Translations under genes and position numbers: made by a program
Source: Lysinibacillus sp. 2017
Lineage (GTDB): Bacteria > Bacillota > Bacilli > Bacillales_A > Planococcaceae
Length of the DNA stretch: 64,000 nt
Reading direction: 5' to 3'
Assembly: GCF_003073375.1 (NCBI RefSeq)
Contig: NZ_CP029002.1
Coordinates: forward strand, 1,846,001-1,910,000
Part shown: one piece after another, positions 1-9,312 of the stretch
Position numbering within the stretch: position 1 is the stretch's first letter
Layout of the letters: every line of letters begins with the position of its first letter
The notes under the pieces: model-generated
The model's input: only the letters and a program-made list of their open reading frames with translations
Databases searched by the model: none
Told to the model about the DNA's origin: nothing

Positions 1-2
1 TT

Positions 3-281
3 GGCAAAGTAAAATATCCATTTTTTCGAAACGAGATAAGTATCTAATTCACCTTGAGTTGCTCGTTCGACTGGTGGATTAATAATTTTAAAGCCTTGCG
101 AATTTTCAATTTTAGAATGAGTACTACTAAGATATTCATATTCCACAATTTCAGCTTTAATCGCCGAAATTGGATAGCCCATCAAAAATACATGCGTGCG
201 AATTGCCATTTCAGGTGTAGCGTGAGAACCTAAAATTAAACCAATGAATATTAAAAGAAAAGATATTTTTATAATTTTCAC
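3..281 (-). CDS. secreted hypothetical protein, 3' part outside window
   Basis: Partial gene running off the left edge; 93 codons are visible without a stop. The start is the GTG at 281-279, placed six bases after a good AGGAGG. The product begins with a hydrophobic segment (about residues 4-17) that looks like a signal peptide, followed by a soluble, fairly polar stretch. I do not recognise the family and no catalytic motif is visible. It is divergent from the Bce-type operon that starts at 560, so it may share the regulatory region with it. The function is unknown. Confidence 0.6.
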   Translation of the reverse strand, partial: MKIIKISFLLIFIGLILGSHATPEMAIRTHVFLMGYPISAIKAEIVEYEYLSSTHSKIENSQGFKIINPPVERATQGELDTYLVSKKWIFYFA

Positions 282-480
282 TATGTACCTCCTGTAAGGT
301 AGTTGTTGTATTCAATATTCTATAAAAACATAGTTATCCCCTCTAAAAACATTCCCAAACCAGTGTTTGGTAACATTTGTGCAACTTAAATCATTTCAAT
401 TGGTGGAGTGTATTGAAATTGTAATTTGAATGAATAAGAGAACGGGTTTGTATTGTAAATTAGTTTCTTCTGATTTAAAC

Positions 481-523
481 CTTACACCAACTGTAAGAGT
501 AATTTTACTATTTTTTGTAGTAA
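481..523. promoter_or_regulatory. two adjacent inverted repeats upstream of the Bce-type operon
   Basis: CTTACA (481-486) and TGTAAG (492-497) form a perfect dyad with a 5-base spacer. TTACTA (505-510) and TAGTAA (518-523) form a second dyad with a 7-base spacer. The first resembles the TNACA-N4-TGTAA box I recall for Bce-type response regulators, with one extra spacer base. The position, 37-80 bases before the ATPase gene, suits an activator or repressor site. The assignment to the regulator at 3397 is inference. Confidence 0.4.
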
Positions 524-559
524 GGTATTGCTAAGCAAACAAAACAGGAGGTTGCACAT

Positions 560-1342
560 ATGAATGTATCAAATAAATTACTCGAAGTGAAAGACGTGTG
601 TAAAGTTTTTGGTGAAGGGCAAAATGAAACAATGGCATTAAAAGGCGTAACTTTTGACGTTTTACCAGAGGAGTTTCTTGGCATTATGGGGGCGAGTGGT
701 TCAGGAAAAACAACTTTACTAAATGTAATCGCTACGATGTTAAAGCCAACAGCTGGTGAAATTTTATTAGAAGGTGAAAATATTTCATCCTTTAAAGGTT
801 CACAGCTAGCTGCTTACAGAGGGGATCAAATTGGCTATTTATTTCAGCAATTTGAACTGATTGATAATTTAACGGCAAGAGAAAATATTATGCTACCGCT
901 AGCGATTCACGGTGTGCATTTACAAACGCAGGAGCAAGAGCTACAACAGCTAGCGGAAATCTTTGATATTGAACAGTTATTAACGAAATTTCCATCCCAA
1001 CTGTCTGGTGGGCAAAAACAACGCGTTGCTGCAGCAAGGGCGCTCATTTCAAATCCAAGTATCGTACTAGCAGATGAGCCAACGGGTGCGTTAGATACGA
1101 AAAATGCAAAGGTGCTAATGGAAAAATTGTCGGAGCATAATCAACAGCAAGGCTCGACGATTTTAATGGTGACGCATGATGCCAATGCAGCTAGCTACTG
1201 CTCACGTATTTTATTCATTCAAGATGGTGTGATATTCCATGAATTACGACGAAATATACCGACTGAATCGCAAGCGCAATTTTACGAGCGTATCGTGATG
1301 GTGATGGCGCAGCTTGCTGGAGGTAGTAGTAATGTTCTTTAA
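560..1342 (+). CDS. Bce-type ABC transporter ATP-binding protein
   Basis: ATPase of a peptide-antibiotic sensing/detoxification transporter, 260 aa. The sequence shows a Walker A GASGSGKTT near residue 45, a Q-loop FQQ, a signature LSGGQKQR near 148 and a Walker B VLADEPTGALD near 168. This is the MacB/BceA subfamily. AGGAGG precedes the ATG with good spacing. The permease gene follows with an overlap and a regulator-kinase pair lies just downstream, the standard BceAB-RS layout in Firmicutes, where the ATPase and permease both remove and sense cell-wall-active peptides such as bacitracin. The actual ligand cannot be read from sequence. Confidence 0.9.
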   Translation: MNVSNKLLEVKDVCKVFGEGQNETMALKGVTFDVLPEEFLGIMGASGSGKTTLLNVIATMLKPTAGEILLEGENISSFKGSQLAAYRGDQIGYLFQQFELIDNLTARENIMLPLAIHGVHLQTQEQELQQLAEIFDIEQLLTKFPSQLSGGQKQRVAAARALISNPSIVLADEPTGALDTKNAKVLMEKLSEHNQQQGSTILMVTHDANAASYCSRILFIQDGVIFHELRRNIPTESQAQFYERIVMVMAQLAGGSSNVL

Positions 1343-3386
1343 TTTCATTCGTCGCAATAGTCGTAAAACGCGAAAAGAAAATGGCGTTTATTTTGCCTCG
1401 CTCGTTGTATCGATTATCGCATTTTACGTGATTTTATCGTTAGGTGAGCAAGATGTGATGCAATATTTACAGACGATTGAAAGCAATGCTGTGTCGCGGT
1501 TAATGCTACTAATTCCAGTATTGTACGGCGTGTCACTTATATTTGTGTTCTTTCTCGTCTATTTTGCGAATCGCTATCAGTTAAAGCAGCGTAGTCATGA
1601 GCTGGGCTTATATATGATGATGGGCATGAAACAAAGTAAGCTATTTTTTATGATGATGGGTGAGGTCGTTTGGAATAGTCTGGTGGCGCTTTGTATCGGC
1701 TTACCGATTGCCTTGTTTTTAACAGAGCTTATTAATTTAACGACTTCTCGATTAGTCGGAATGGGCATTATCGGTCATGCCTTTCGTATTTCATGGACGG
1801 GGCTAATTTTAACGGTTTGTGGCTTCTTCCTCGTACAGCTTGTAGCGATGCTGAAGTTAAGCTTTACGATGAGCAGAAAAGAGCCGCTTGAATTACTTCA
1901 TGAGAATAAGGAAAAATCACAGGCTACGATGACACCGAAATGGGGTGCAGTGAGCCTTATATCCGGTACGGCGTTACTGTTCGGGACAATCTTTTTAAGT
2001 ACCGCCTACGCGTTAGCGATTTTATATTTTAGAGATTTTGATTACCGCATATTTGCACTAATTATACTAGTGGGTCTACTAGGAACGTTTATTTTATTCC
2101 GCGGTCTAGGTAGTTTAATTGGCGTTTATGTGAAGAAAAAAGGGAAGTCGGCAACGGGCTTGTCGATGTTTACAGCAAGACAGCTTCAGGAAAATGTGCT
2201 GCATCAATGGAGCTCACTAGCAATTTCGTCGTTGCTTATTTTAATGGCAGTAGTATGCTTTGCGTTCGGAACCTCGAATGCTTTAACGCAGGATAAAGCA
2301 GCAACGCGTACTATAGACTATACATTTAATGGTGACAAGAAAGACGTTGAAGCAGTTGTGCAATCAGAGGAAGTGGCACCATATGTTGATGAGTTTTACG
2401 GTATGGCGTTACATAGCTTTTATGAAGCGGATGAGACATCGACATTAAACTATCATTTTGCTTGGACAGGATTAATGGATGAAATCTCAAAGGCAGCACC
2501 TTCTGAGTCAAAAGATATTTTAATGAATAATTTCTCACAGGCAAGCAGCATGTATTTCATTTCATTATCGAGCTATAACGAAATGCTACAAGCAGCAGGG
2601 AAGAAGCCAATTGCGTTTGCTGATGGTGAAGTGGCGATGTACTCAAGTGATGTTTCCGGGACTTCTTATGATTTGTTAAAAGAGCTATTAAAAAATAAAC
2701 CGACGATTGAAATTGCTGATCGAGATTATTCGTTAGCACCGAATTTATATGCAGATAATATTGTAGCGGACAGAGAAATAACGTTAATGTATGCACTAAT
2801 CGTACCGGATACGCTGTTTGATGAATATTTTGCTGATGCTGATACGTGGCTATGGAACATGACGTTAAAAGATGATTTCATTCAGGAAAAAGGACTTATG
2901 CAGGCAATGCTTGAAGTCGATCAAGTACTTCAGACAAAGGGCGTGCCGTTTGAAAGCTACCTTGCAAGTATGGGCAGACAGTTGTTTTATACAGTAGCAG
3001 CAACGTACACAACGTTTTACTTAGGGGTGATGTTTTTACTAATCGCCAATACGGTCTTAGGCTTAAACTTTTTAATGCAACAACGAAGCACGCGTAGTCG
3101 TTACGAAACGCTAATGATGCTCGGTGCGAGTGTATTGTCGATTTGTCAGTCTGCACGTAAACAAATTTGGTTATATTTCATTTTAGCGATCTCAGTGGCA
3201 TTAGTTAGCGGCGTTTTTGGGATTTGGACTTTAGTCACGGCACTACCAGCGACGGAGTTTAATGTGCGCAATATCGTCGTTATGGGACTTGTTGTGCTAC
3301 TATTTATAGTAATCGAAGTGTTGTACATTCGTATGATTCAACGAAAAAGCGACGCAGAAATTCAAAAGCTAAACGATATAGACTAG
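1332..3386 (+). CDS. Bce-type ABC transporter permease
   Basis: FtsX/BceB-like permease of 684 aa. I place the start at the ATG at 1332, eight bases after GGAGG; it overlaps the ATPase gene by 11 bases. Hydrophobic segments lie near residues 20-35, 55-75, 105-130, 155-175, 205-230, 235-260 and 290-310. A large extracellular domain follows (about 320-550), then three C-terminal helices. A ten-helix topology with a big loop before the last helices is the hallmark of BceB-type sensors. It acts in the membrane with the upstream ATPase and is expected to signal to the kinase encoded at 4070. Confidence 0.88.
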   Translation: MFFNFIRRNSRKTRKENGVYFASLVVSIIAFYVILSLGEQDVMQYLQTIESNAVSRLMLLIPVLYGVSLIFVFFLVYFANRYQLKQRSHELGLYMMMGMKQSKLFFMMMGEVVWNSLVALCIGLPIALFLTELINLTTSRLVGMGIIGHAFRISWTGLILTVCGFFLVQLVAMLKLSFTMSRKEPLELLHENKEKSQATMTPKWGAVSLISGTALLFGTIFLSTAYALAILYFRDFDYRIFALIILVGLLGTFILFRGLGSLIGVYVKKKGKSATGLSMFTARQLQENVLHQWSSLAISSLLILMAVVCFAFGTSNALTQDKAATRTIDYTFNGDKKDVEAVVQSEEVAPYVDEFYGMALHSFYEADETSTLNYHFAWTGLMDEISKAAPSESKDILMNNFSQASSMYFISLSSYNEMLQAAGKKPIAFADGEVAMYSSDVSGTSYDLLKELLKNKPTIEIADRDYSLAPNLYADNIVADREITLMYALIVPDTLFDEYFADADTWLWNMTLKDDFIQEKGLMQAMLEVDQVLQTKGVPFESYLASMGRQLFYTVAATYTTFYLGVMFLLIANTVLGLNFLMQQRSTRSRYETLMMLGASVLSICQSARKQIWLYFILAISVALVSGVFGIWTLVTALPATEFNVRNIVVMGLVVLLFIVIEVLYIRMIQRKSDAEIQKLNDID

Positions 3387-3396
3387 AGGTGTTTGG

Positions 3397-4073
3397 ATGG
3401 CGAATATTGTCATCGTAGAGGATGATCCATTCCTACGCGAAGAATTACAACATATTTTACAAAAGGGGGGTACTCAGTTGTGAGTATCTCTACTTTTGAT
3501 ACACCGGTAGAGGCGGTAATACAAGCCGATCCGTCACTCGTACTACTCGATTTAAACTTACCGAATATGTCCGGCTTTCAAATTTGCCGAACGTTAAAGG
3601 CGAAGGGTGTTGGGCCAATATTAGTGTTAACAGCACGCAACCAGTTACGGGACGAGTTGCATGCATTAGAGCTTGGGGCGGATGATTTTTTAAATAAACC
3701 GTGTCACCCGAAACGACTAATCGCCCGAATCGAAAAGTTACAGCAACTGTACGCTACAATGCCTGCACTATTGAAATGGGCGGAACTTACATTAGATGAA
3801 AGAGCCAATATTTTATATGCTGCTCAGCAGTCTGTTGCACTCTCAGAAAATGAAGCGATTATGATGAAACTATTTATAAACAATGCACCAGCAATTGTAA
3901 CAAAGGAGCAACTTTTTACGGCGCTATGGGGAAGCAGTGAATTTGTAGACGAGAACATTTTACAGGTGAATATGACGAGACTCCGAAAAACGTTAGAAAA
4001 AGTGGGCATGTCGCAGTCAATTAAAACGGTCAGAGGTGTTGGCTATCAATTAGTAGGGGGCGAAACTTCATGA
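3397..4073 (+). pseudogene. Bce-type (OmpR family) response regulator, frameshifted in an A4G6 tract
   Basis: An OmpR-family response regulator split between two frames. The first frame starts at ATG 3397 (after GAGGTG) and gives the receiver start with the acidic pair EDD. It stops at 3481-3483 after 28 codons. The second frame (readable from GTG 3480 to 4073) carries the phosphorylatable Asp in LLDLNLP, the conserved Lys in NKP and a winged-helix C-terminal domain. The shift falls in AAAAGGGGGG (3461-3470); one more base there would restore a normal regulator. It could be a recent mutation, an assembly error in a homopolymer, a slippage switch, or ribosomal -1 frameshifting, because A-AAG-GGG here has the slippery heptamer form. 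The gene ends in a 4-base overlap with the kinase. Confidence 0.8.
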
Positions 4074-5092
4074 AAAAAGTAAATTGGCTACATCTCCCTC
4101 AGCACGCCTATTACTGGATTATACTGCTTTGTGTGAATAGCGCTTTATTTATATTTTTAGCGTGGGTTGCTTATCCAAAAGAATTTAAAGCATTAGTACT
4201 AGCGATGCTCATTTTTACAATAGTTACGATATTGATTGGGGTAGTTGTTACATGGAAAAAACAGCGAAAAAACCAACATATTTTTTATCAATTTTTAAAG
4301 GACCCCTCTCTTGAGAAGGAAGCACAATTATCACAAACTTTAGGAAACGCATATATAGAAGTAGTACACGCTTTAGCAAATGAATTACGTCGCTTACAAG
4401 ATGAAGCACAAGAGGCAAAGCATCAATCATTAGAGTACAAGACGTTTATTGAAAGCTGGGTGCATGAAATTAAAACACCACTTTCACTGCTTCATTTTGT
4501 GTTACAAAATCGAAAAGACGAAATGTCTTCGTTAGTTTATCAAAGGCTAGATCATGCAAATATAACAATTCATGATTATGTAGAACGTATATTATTTTTT
4601 GCCAAGCTCCAAGCAGTGCATGTAGATTATAGCTTGAAAAAAGTATCAATTTTTGAATGCTTTGAAGATGTCTTACTAGAGCTTCAATCATTATTGGAAG
4701 AGCAGCAGGTAGGTGTTCATACGGAAATCAAGGACATCCCTGTTGTATCTGATGAAAGAGCGCTTCATTTTATTTTGATCCAGTTACTTGTGAATGCCAT
4801 TAAATATCGAAACGTAGATAGTGAGAGCTTCATTAGGATAGAAACAGGCTTTGAACATGCAAAAGACAGCTATTATATAAAAGTAGCTGACAATGGGCTA
4901 GGTGTCTTGCAATCAGACTTACCATTTATATTTGATAAAGGCTTTACTGGAGACACTAACAATCAAAAGCAGTCTACAGGAATGGGCTTATTTTTAGTGA
5001 AAAAACTATGTGACGATTTGCAAATTGAAATGGACGTTGAGTCAGAATATATGCATGGTTTTACAATGAAGTTGTTGTTTCCAAAGGTTTAA
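4070..5092 (+). CDS. Bce-type intramembrane-sensing histidine kinase
   Basis: Histidine kinase of 340 aa, overlapping the regulator gene as ATGA. Two closely spaced N-terminal membrane helices (about residues 14-33 and 40-62) have almost no extracellular loop, typical of BceS-type kinases that read their transporter rather than a ligand. The H-box WVHEIKTPLS lies near residue 131, the N-box VNAIKYRN near 243, and G-boxes DNGLGV and STGMGL follow. Family knowledge says it phosphorylates the adjacent regulator. If the regulator is truly broken the kinase would be orphaned. No HAMP or PAS domain is visible. Confidence 0.88.
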   Translation: MKKVNWLHLPQHAYYWIILLCVNSALFIFLAWVAYPKEFKALVLAMLIFTIVTILIGVVVTWKKQRKNQHIFYQFLKDPSLEKEAQLSQTLGNAYIEVVHALANELRRLQDEAQEAKHQSLEYKTFIESWVHEIKTPLSLLHFVLQNRKDEMSSLVYQRLDHANITIHDYVERILFFAKLQAVHVDYSLKKVSIFECFEDVLLELQSLLEEQQVGVHTEIKDIPVVSDERALHFILIQLLVNAIKYRNVDSESFIRIETGFEHAKDSYYIKVADNGLGVLQSDLPFIFDKGFTGDTNNQKQSTGMGLFLVKKLCDDLQIEMDVESEYMHGFTMKLLFPKV

Positions 5093-5105
5093 ATGGTTTC
5101 TATGA

Positions 5106-5494
5106 AAATATAATAAATGTAGAAAGAATGTCCCCAAACCAATTGAAGACATTATTGGCATCACGCCCTCTATGGAGCGTATTCGTCAATCTGAAATGGA
5201 AGAGGGTTATATCGGCATTGTGTGGCGAGATCAAGCGTATAAACAGCCGGGCGAACTGCGGGCTTCGTTTGGTTTAAAGAGCGTACAGGCAATCTTATGT
5301 TAACATTTGCGCAATGTGAAGAAATCGCTATAAAGTTTTTAAGCATGTACTTTCCTGCATTTTTACCTTTTTTACAAATAAAAGTGAAAGACGCTTCGTT
5401 CAACGAAGAACATCGAGCATTTTTCTATTTTGGTTTATTTGTACAAGATTCAGATTTTCTGGGTAACAGCAATGACTTAGGGGGAACATTTTAA
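5106..5494 (+). pseudogene. decayed gene fragment, possibly YcdB/YcdC-repeat protein
   Basis: A protein-like reading frame runs from about 5106 to a stop at 5301, and continues in the -1 frame from about 5273 to 5494, so one frameshift near 5271-5280 links the two pieces. There is no start codon or ribosome site at the left end, so the 5' part is lost too. The pieces contain motifs such as GIVWRD and CEEIAIKFL, which remind me of the YcdB/YcdC repeated domain, but I am not sure. Its stop overlaps the next start as TAATG, suggesting an old operon with the 5494 gene. Confidence 0.55.
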
Positions 5495-5925
5495 TGAAAA
5501 AAATAGTTAGTTCAATTTTGGCTTTGATTGTTTTATTAATTGTAGTATTCCTTTTACTTTTTAATAAAGAAACAACATTGAAAGAGGAAGGTTTTGGAGG
5601 GGGAATTGAAAAAGTAAGCGAAATAGAGATAAGTAGAGTTAGTGGTTCTGATGAAAAAAAGATAAATCTCTATGATGGGCAAGCAAAAGAGCTGTTTAAT
5701 CAATTTCTAAATACAAAATTAAGTAAAGTAGAAAATGTAGATGGGGAATTCACTGAATCATTCTATATAATCATTAGAGATAATGAAAAAAGAGCTTTAG
5801 GAATTAGAATTGATAACACCCTTGCTTTTTCACCATATGACTACAATGGAAATAGCAAAAACAATAAAGATTATTTATTAGAGGATGATTCTATATTAAA
5901 ATCAATAGAACAGTTTTTCGAATGA
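5494..5925 (+). CDS. hypothetical membrane-anchored protein
   Basis: A 143-aa protein with one N-terminal membrane helix (residues 4-23) after two lysines and a polar, presumably extracytoplasmic domain of about 115 residues. There is no lipobox cysteine. GGGGGA precedes the ATG. The start is coupled (TAATG) to the decayed gene upstream, so it may be the surviving partner of a broken pair. The terminator at 5977 closes the unit. I do not recognise the family. Confidence 0.6.
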   Translation: MKKIVSSILALIVLLIVVFLLLFNKETTLKEEGFGGGIEKVSEIEISRVSGSDEKKINLYDGQAKELFNQFLNTKLSKVENVDGEFTESFYIIIRDNEKRALGIRIDNTLAFSPYDYNGNSKNNKDYLLEDDSILKSIEQFFE

Positions 5926-5976
5926 CTAAACTTCATTTAAGAAAAGAATTATAATTATAGAAAATAATTCATGCGA

Positions 5977-6008
5977 AAAACGCTCAGTTTAAAATGCTGA
6001 GCGTTTTT
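5977..6008. terminator. intrinsic terminator
   Basis: CGCTCAG (5981-5987) pairs with CTGAGCG (5997-6003), flanked by A5 and T5, so it can work in both directions. It ends the 5494 gene. Confidence 0.85.
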
Positions 6009-6258
6009 ACTTGTCAATTATATTGTTGATTTTCTGTTTAAATATATGCTAATAGTGTTGTTAATTGCACCGATTTTACTATTTTTCTCCCTGTCAACCG
6101 AACCCGTTAACAATAATGGGCTTTCCTTTTTTCTGTATATTAACGCCATTATTTTTCCCTTTGAAGTTTAAATTCACTAAACTTTTTGTTAAGTTATTGT
6201 AAAAAAGTTACATCCATAGTTTAATTAAACTATCTAATTTGGAATTGTAGGTGAAAGA
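6009..6258. promoter_or_regulatory. intergenic region with an 18-bp perfect palindrome before the HTH/TPR gene
   Basis: A/T-rich, no gene visible. The only strong signal is the perfect palindrome at 6216-6233, core TAGTTTAATTAAACTA, centred about 34 bases before the start codon at 6259. The spacing suits an operator over the promoter or transcription start of the regulator gene and suggests autoregulation; this is inference from position and symmetry. Confidence 0.45.
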
Positions 6259-7497
6259 ATGGATTCTTTAGGCGAGCGTATTAAAAAGCTGCGCAAAGCA
6301 AAAAAGTATACACAAACTGAACTTGCTGGAAACCGTCTGACAAAGGGTATGCTTAGTTTAATTGAGAACGGAAAAGCACAGCCATCAATGGAAAGTTTGC
6401 GTTTTTTAGCGAAGCAATTAGATGTTGAAGTCAGTGAATTATTGGACGATGGGACCCTGGCTCAACTACGAAATTTATATACGAATATTGAAGAAGACAT
6501 TGAAAAAAGAAGTTTAATGATTGATCCAGAAGAAGTATTATCGTTAACAATAAAAATCATCGAAAAAATAGAGCCTTATTTAGCCCAAATTCAAGGAATT
6601 AACTATGAACAAATTCGTATACGTGAAGTCTATTTTTTAATGAATCGTACTATCAATAAAGCGAAATCTTTGGATGAGTATTGGAAATTCATTAACCAAT
6701 ATGAAGCAATCCATGCGTATAGCCGCATGTTGCGATGTTACTTCTATTTAGCGTTTGCGGCAATGGAACAACGTAATTACGAAGGTACTTTAGATATTTT
6801 GAAAAAAGGGGAACAACGAATCGCCCCTTATGAATTGTTAATTGACCCAATCGCTAAGTTAGACTTTTACTATAATTTAACAGTAGCCTATTCAGCGGTA
6901 GATAATGTGGAAATGGCAGAATATTATTTACAGAAGGCGATGGAATTTGCGAAGAGAAAGCAGATTTTTTATCGAATGGATAGTTTTTATGAACTATTAT
7001 TTGTGCTTTCCATTGCAAATAAAGAGCATGATAAAAGTGAAGTGTATATAAACAAATTATTATTACTTTCAGATTTTGCAGATGATAACTCCATTAAGAT
7101 GGCTTCAGCATTTTGTAATTTACATTATATAAATAATGTAGAGCATCAATACGAAAAAGTCGACCTATTAATGGGAGAGTATAGAGATTCACAATATTTT
7201 TCACAAAATCCCAAATTTATTTGTGAACAAATGTATGCACAATTTATGTTAAAAAATTATGAGCGTACCATTGAGTATGGGCAGAACTTATCCATTCCAA
7301 ATTTTATTCACCATCCGATTGATTTAGCTCGATATTATCGCTACTTTGCAGTTCGTGCAATGGCTTATTACCATATGAAAGATTTTGACGCAGCAAAGCG
7401 AGACATCATTTATGCTAAAAATGGGGTAGAAGATTTCTCAAATACAATTTATAAGCAATTTGTTTTAGATGCATATAACGTAATATTTTTTGATTAG
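6259..7497 (+). CDS. XRE-family regulator with TPR-like C-terminal domain
   Basis: A 412-aa protein with an N-terminal XRE helix-turn-helix (residues 6-60; motif TQTELAG with SLIENGKAQPSMESL) and about 340 residues of all-helical TPR-like repeats. This architecture is that of PlcR/Rgg/NprR-type (RRNPP) regulators, which bind short signalling peptides. Whether this protein binds a peptide is unknown; no small secreted peptide gene is visible next to it. GGTGAAAG serves as the ribosome site. It stands alone between terminators, and an 18-bp palindrome just upstream is a candidate self-operator. Confidence 0.8.
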   Translation: MDSLGERIKKLRKAKKYTQTELAGNRLTKGMLSLIENGKAQPSMESLRFLAKQLDVEVSELLDDGTLAQLRNLYTNIEEDIEKRSLMIDPEEVLSLTIKIIEKIEPYLAQIQGINYEQIRIREVYFLMNRTINKAKSLDEYWKFINQYEAIHAYSRMLRCYFYLAFAAMEQRNYEGTLDILKKGEQRIAPYELLIDPIAKLDFYYNLTVAYSAVDNVEMAEYYLQKAMEFAKRKQIFYRMDSFYELLFVLSIANKEHDKSEVYINKLLLLSDFADDNSIKMASAFCNLHYINNVEHQYEKVDLLMGEYRDSQYFSQNPKFICEQMYAQFMLKNYERTIEYGQNLSIPNFIHHPIDLARYYRYFAVRAMAYYHMKDFDAAKRDIIYAKNGVEDFSNTIYKQFVLDAYNVIFFD

Positions 7498-7555
7498 AAA
7501 AATATCATTCGTATAAAACAGCACGAATGGTTGTCTTTCTTGTGTTCTTACACTT

Positions 7556-7589
7556 AAAAAGGGTTTAGGCTAACGCCTAAACCCTTTTG
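7556..7589. terminator. bidirectional terminator between convergent genes
   Basis: GGGTTTAGGC (7561-7570) pairs perfectly with GCCTAAACCC (7575-7584) around TAAC, with A-run and T-run flanks. It serves the regulator gene on + and msrA on -. Confidence 0.9.
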
Positions 7590-8108
7590 TTATTTATCCC
7601 AATGCGTATTAATAAATTCATCTCTGCCTGACTTTGCGCGATCTTCTTTATAGTGACCCTGTTCTTTTTTATAATAATCTTGATGATAATCTTCTGCAGG
7701 CCAAAATATTTGTGCATCAGCAATTTCCGTTACAATAGGCTTTTTAAAGCGACCACTATGAGCAAGTTGTACTTTTGATTGTTCAGCTACTAATTTTTGT
7801 TGTTCGTTATGTGTAAATATTACCGTTTTATAAGATTCACCACGATCGTGGAACTGTCCACCTGCATCTGTTGGGTCGATTTGCATCCAGTAAATTTCTA
7901 ATAAGCGTTCATAACTAAAAATGGTTGGATCAAATTCAATTTGTACGACTTCTACGTGTCCGGAATCGCCGCGCTTTACATCTTCATATGTAGGATTATC
8001 AATATGCCCGCCCATATAACCACTTGTTACCTTTTTAATACCATCCCATTGATCAAATGGCTTTACCATGCACCAAAAACAGCCGCCAGCAAATGTTGCT
8101 TTTTCCAT
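7590..8108 (-). CDS. msrA: peptide methionine sulfoxide reductase MsrA
   Basis: Reduces the S-epimer of methionine sulfoxide in proteins and free methionine. The 172-aa length is normal for the family. The catalytic motif GGCFWC lies at residues 8-13, with the typical GYMGGHIDNPTYEDV and GHVEVVQIEFDP segments and HQDYY near the C-terminus. There is no MsrB fusion and no msrB next to it. A Shine-Dalgarno GAGTG lies before the ATG. It is a single gene facing the HTH/TPR gene across a shared terminator and divergent from the LCP gene. Cytosolic oxidative-damage repair is the expected role. Confidence 0.95.
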   Translation of the reverse strand: MEKATFAGGCFWCMVKPFDQWDGIKKVTSGYMGGHIDNPTYEDVKRGDSGHVEVVQIEFDPTIFSYERLLEIYWMQIDPTDAGGQFHDRGESYKTVIFTHNEQQKLVAEQSKVQLAHSGRFKKPIVTEIADAQIFWPAEDYHQDYYKKEQGHYKEDRAKSGRDEFINTHWDK

Positions 8109-8295
8109 GTTGTTTCACTCCTCAAATTGCCAATTTAAATATGCTGTATTCTAACACGTAAATATTTGTTCTTCAATGGTAAAATAAATGTGTAAGATCG
8201 ATAAATTATGGAAAATGGTATAGTAGTAGGTATATATTGCAACTTCATATACACTTTAGACGTCTTACTTTCACGTATAGAAGGGAAGTTTTAAA

Positions 8296-9237
8296 ATGGA
8301 AGAAAATTCACGTCCAGTACGCTTTAAAAAAAAGAAGAAGTTAAGAAAAGGACGAACACTGTTTGCCATTCTTTTTCTAATCATTGCTGGGTTACTAATT
8401 TTTAGCTATATGCAATATCAAAATGGATTAAAACTTGCTGATGAAACCAATATGCCGGCAGAGGATTTTACACCTGACGACGATGATGAAATTATTGAGA
8501 ATATATTAATTATCGGTGTAGATAGCCGCGGTGAAGAACAGTCTCGTTCAGATACAATGATGCTCTTGTCTTGGAACCAAGATACAAACAAAATGAAACT
8601 CGTGTCCTTTATGCGTGACATATATGCAGATATTCCTGAGTATCAATCATATAAATTAAATACTGCCTATTACTTAGGTGGTGTATCGCTGTTACAAACA
8701 ACATTAAATAATATGTTTGATATTACAGTTGATCACTATGCGCTTATTGATTTTAAAAGCTTTGAGACATTAATTGATATACTGGCACCAAATGGGATTG
8801 AAATGGATGTTGAAAAGAACATGAGTGGTGATATTAAAGTTGAATTAACAAAAGGTCTACAAAAATTAGATGGTAAAGAATTATTAGGCTATGCAAGGTT
8901 CCGTTCAGATTCAGAAGGGGACTTCGGACGTGTGGCACGTCAGCAGAAAGTAATTGAAGCATTGAAAGATGAACTTGTTTCTCCTAAAAACATGAAAAAT
9001 ATCCCGAAATTTATCGGGGCAGCACAAGGATACATTACAACTGATATTTCAAGTAGAGATCAACTTGCTACGGTCCTTAAAGCCGTTACAGGTGGAGGCA
9101 TGGGTGTTGAAAAATTGACCATTCCTGCAGAAGGAACGTACGAATTTAAAGAATACAGACACGCGGGCTCGGTACTTCAAATCGATAAAGAAAAAAATAA
9201 ACAAATTTTACATGATTTTTTACAATTAACAGAGTAA
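8296..9237 (+). CDS. LytR-CpsA-Psr (LCP) family cell-wall polymer transferase
   Basis: A 313-aa protein with a lysine/arginine-rich cytoplasmic start, one membrane helix (about residues 22-41) and an extracellular LCP domain. Conserved features include IIGVDSR with following SDTMML, the basic/acidic site SFMRDIY, and GYARFRSDSEGDFGRVARQQ. LCP enzymes attach teichoic acids or other polymers to peptidoglycan from polyprenyl-phosphate carriers. AGAAGGGAAG precedes the ATG. The next gene starts 75 bases downstream and could be co-transcribed. The polymer handled cannot be told from sequence. Confidence 0.92.
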   Translation: MEENSRPVRFKKKKKLRKGRTLFAILFLIIAGLLIFSYMQYQNGLKLADETNMPAEDFTPDDDDEIIENILIIGVDSRGEEQSRSDTMMLLSWNQDTNKMKLVSFMRDIYADIPEYQSYKLNTAYYLGGVSLLQTTLNNMFDITVDHYALIDFKSFETLIDILAPNGIEMDVEKNMSGDIKVELTKGLQKLDGKELLGYARFRSDSEGDFGRVARQQKVIEALKDELVSPKNMKNIPKFIGAAQGYITTDISSRDQLATVLKAVTGGGMGVEKLTIPAEGTYEFKEYRHAGSVLQIDKEKNKQILHDFLQLTE

Positions 9238-9312
9238 GCATTATATCAATATGAAAAAACAATGATAAAATAGAGTGTATATAAAAATTTGTCGATTTGT
9301 CGGGGTGGTTTT

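Noticed and set aside
5131-5280. Short plus-strand open frame from ATG 5128
   Set aside because: Its product is protein-unlike, whereas another frame shows coherent protein-like segments of a decayed gene.
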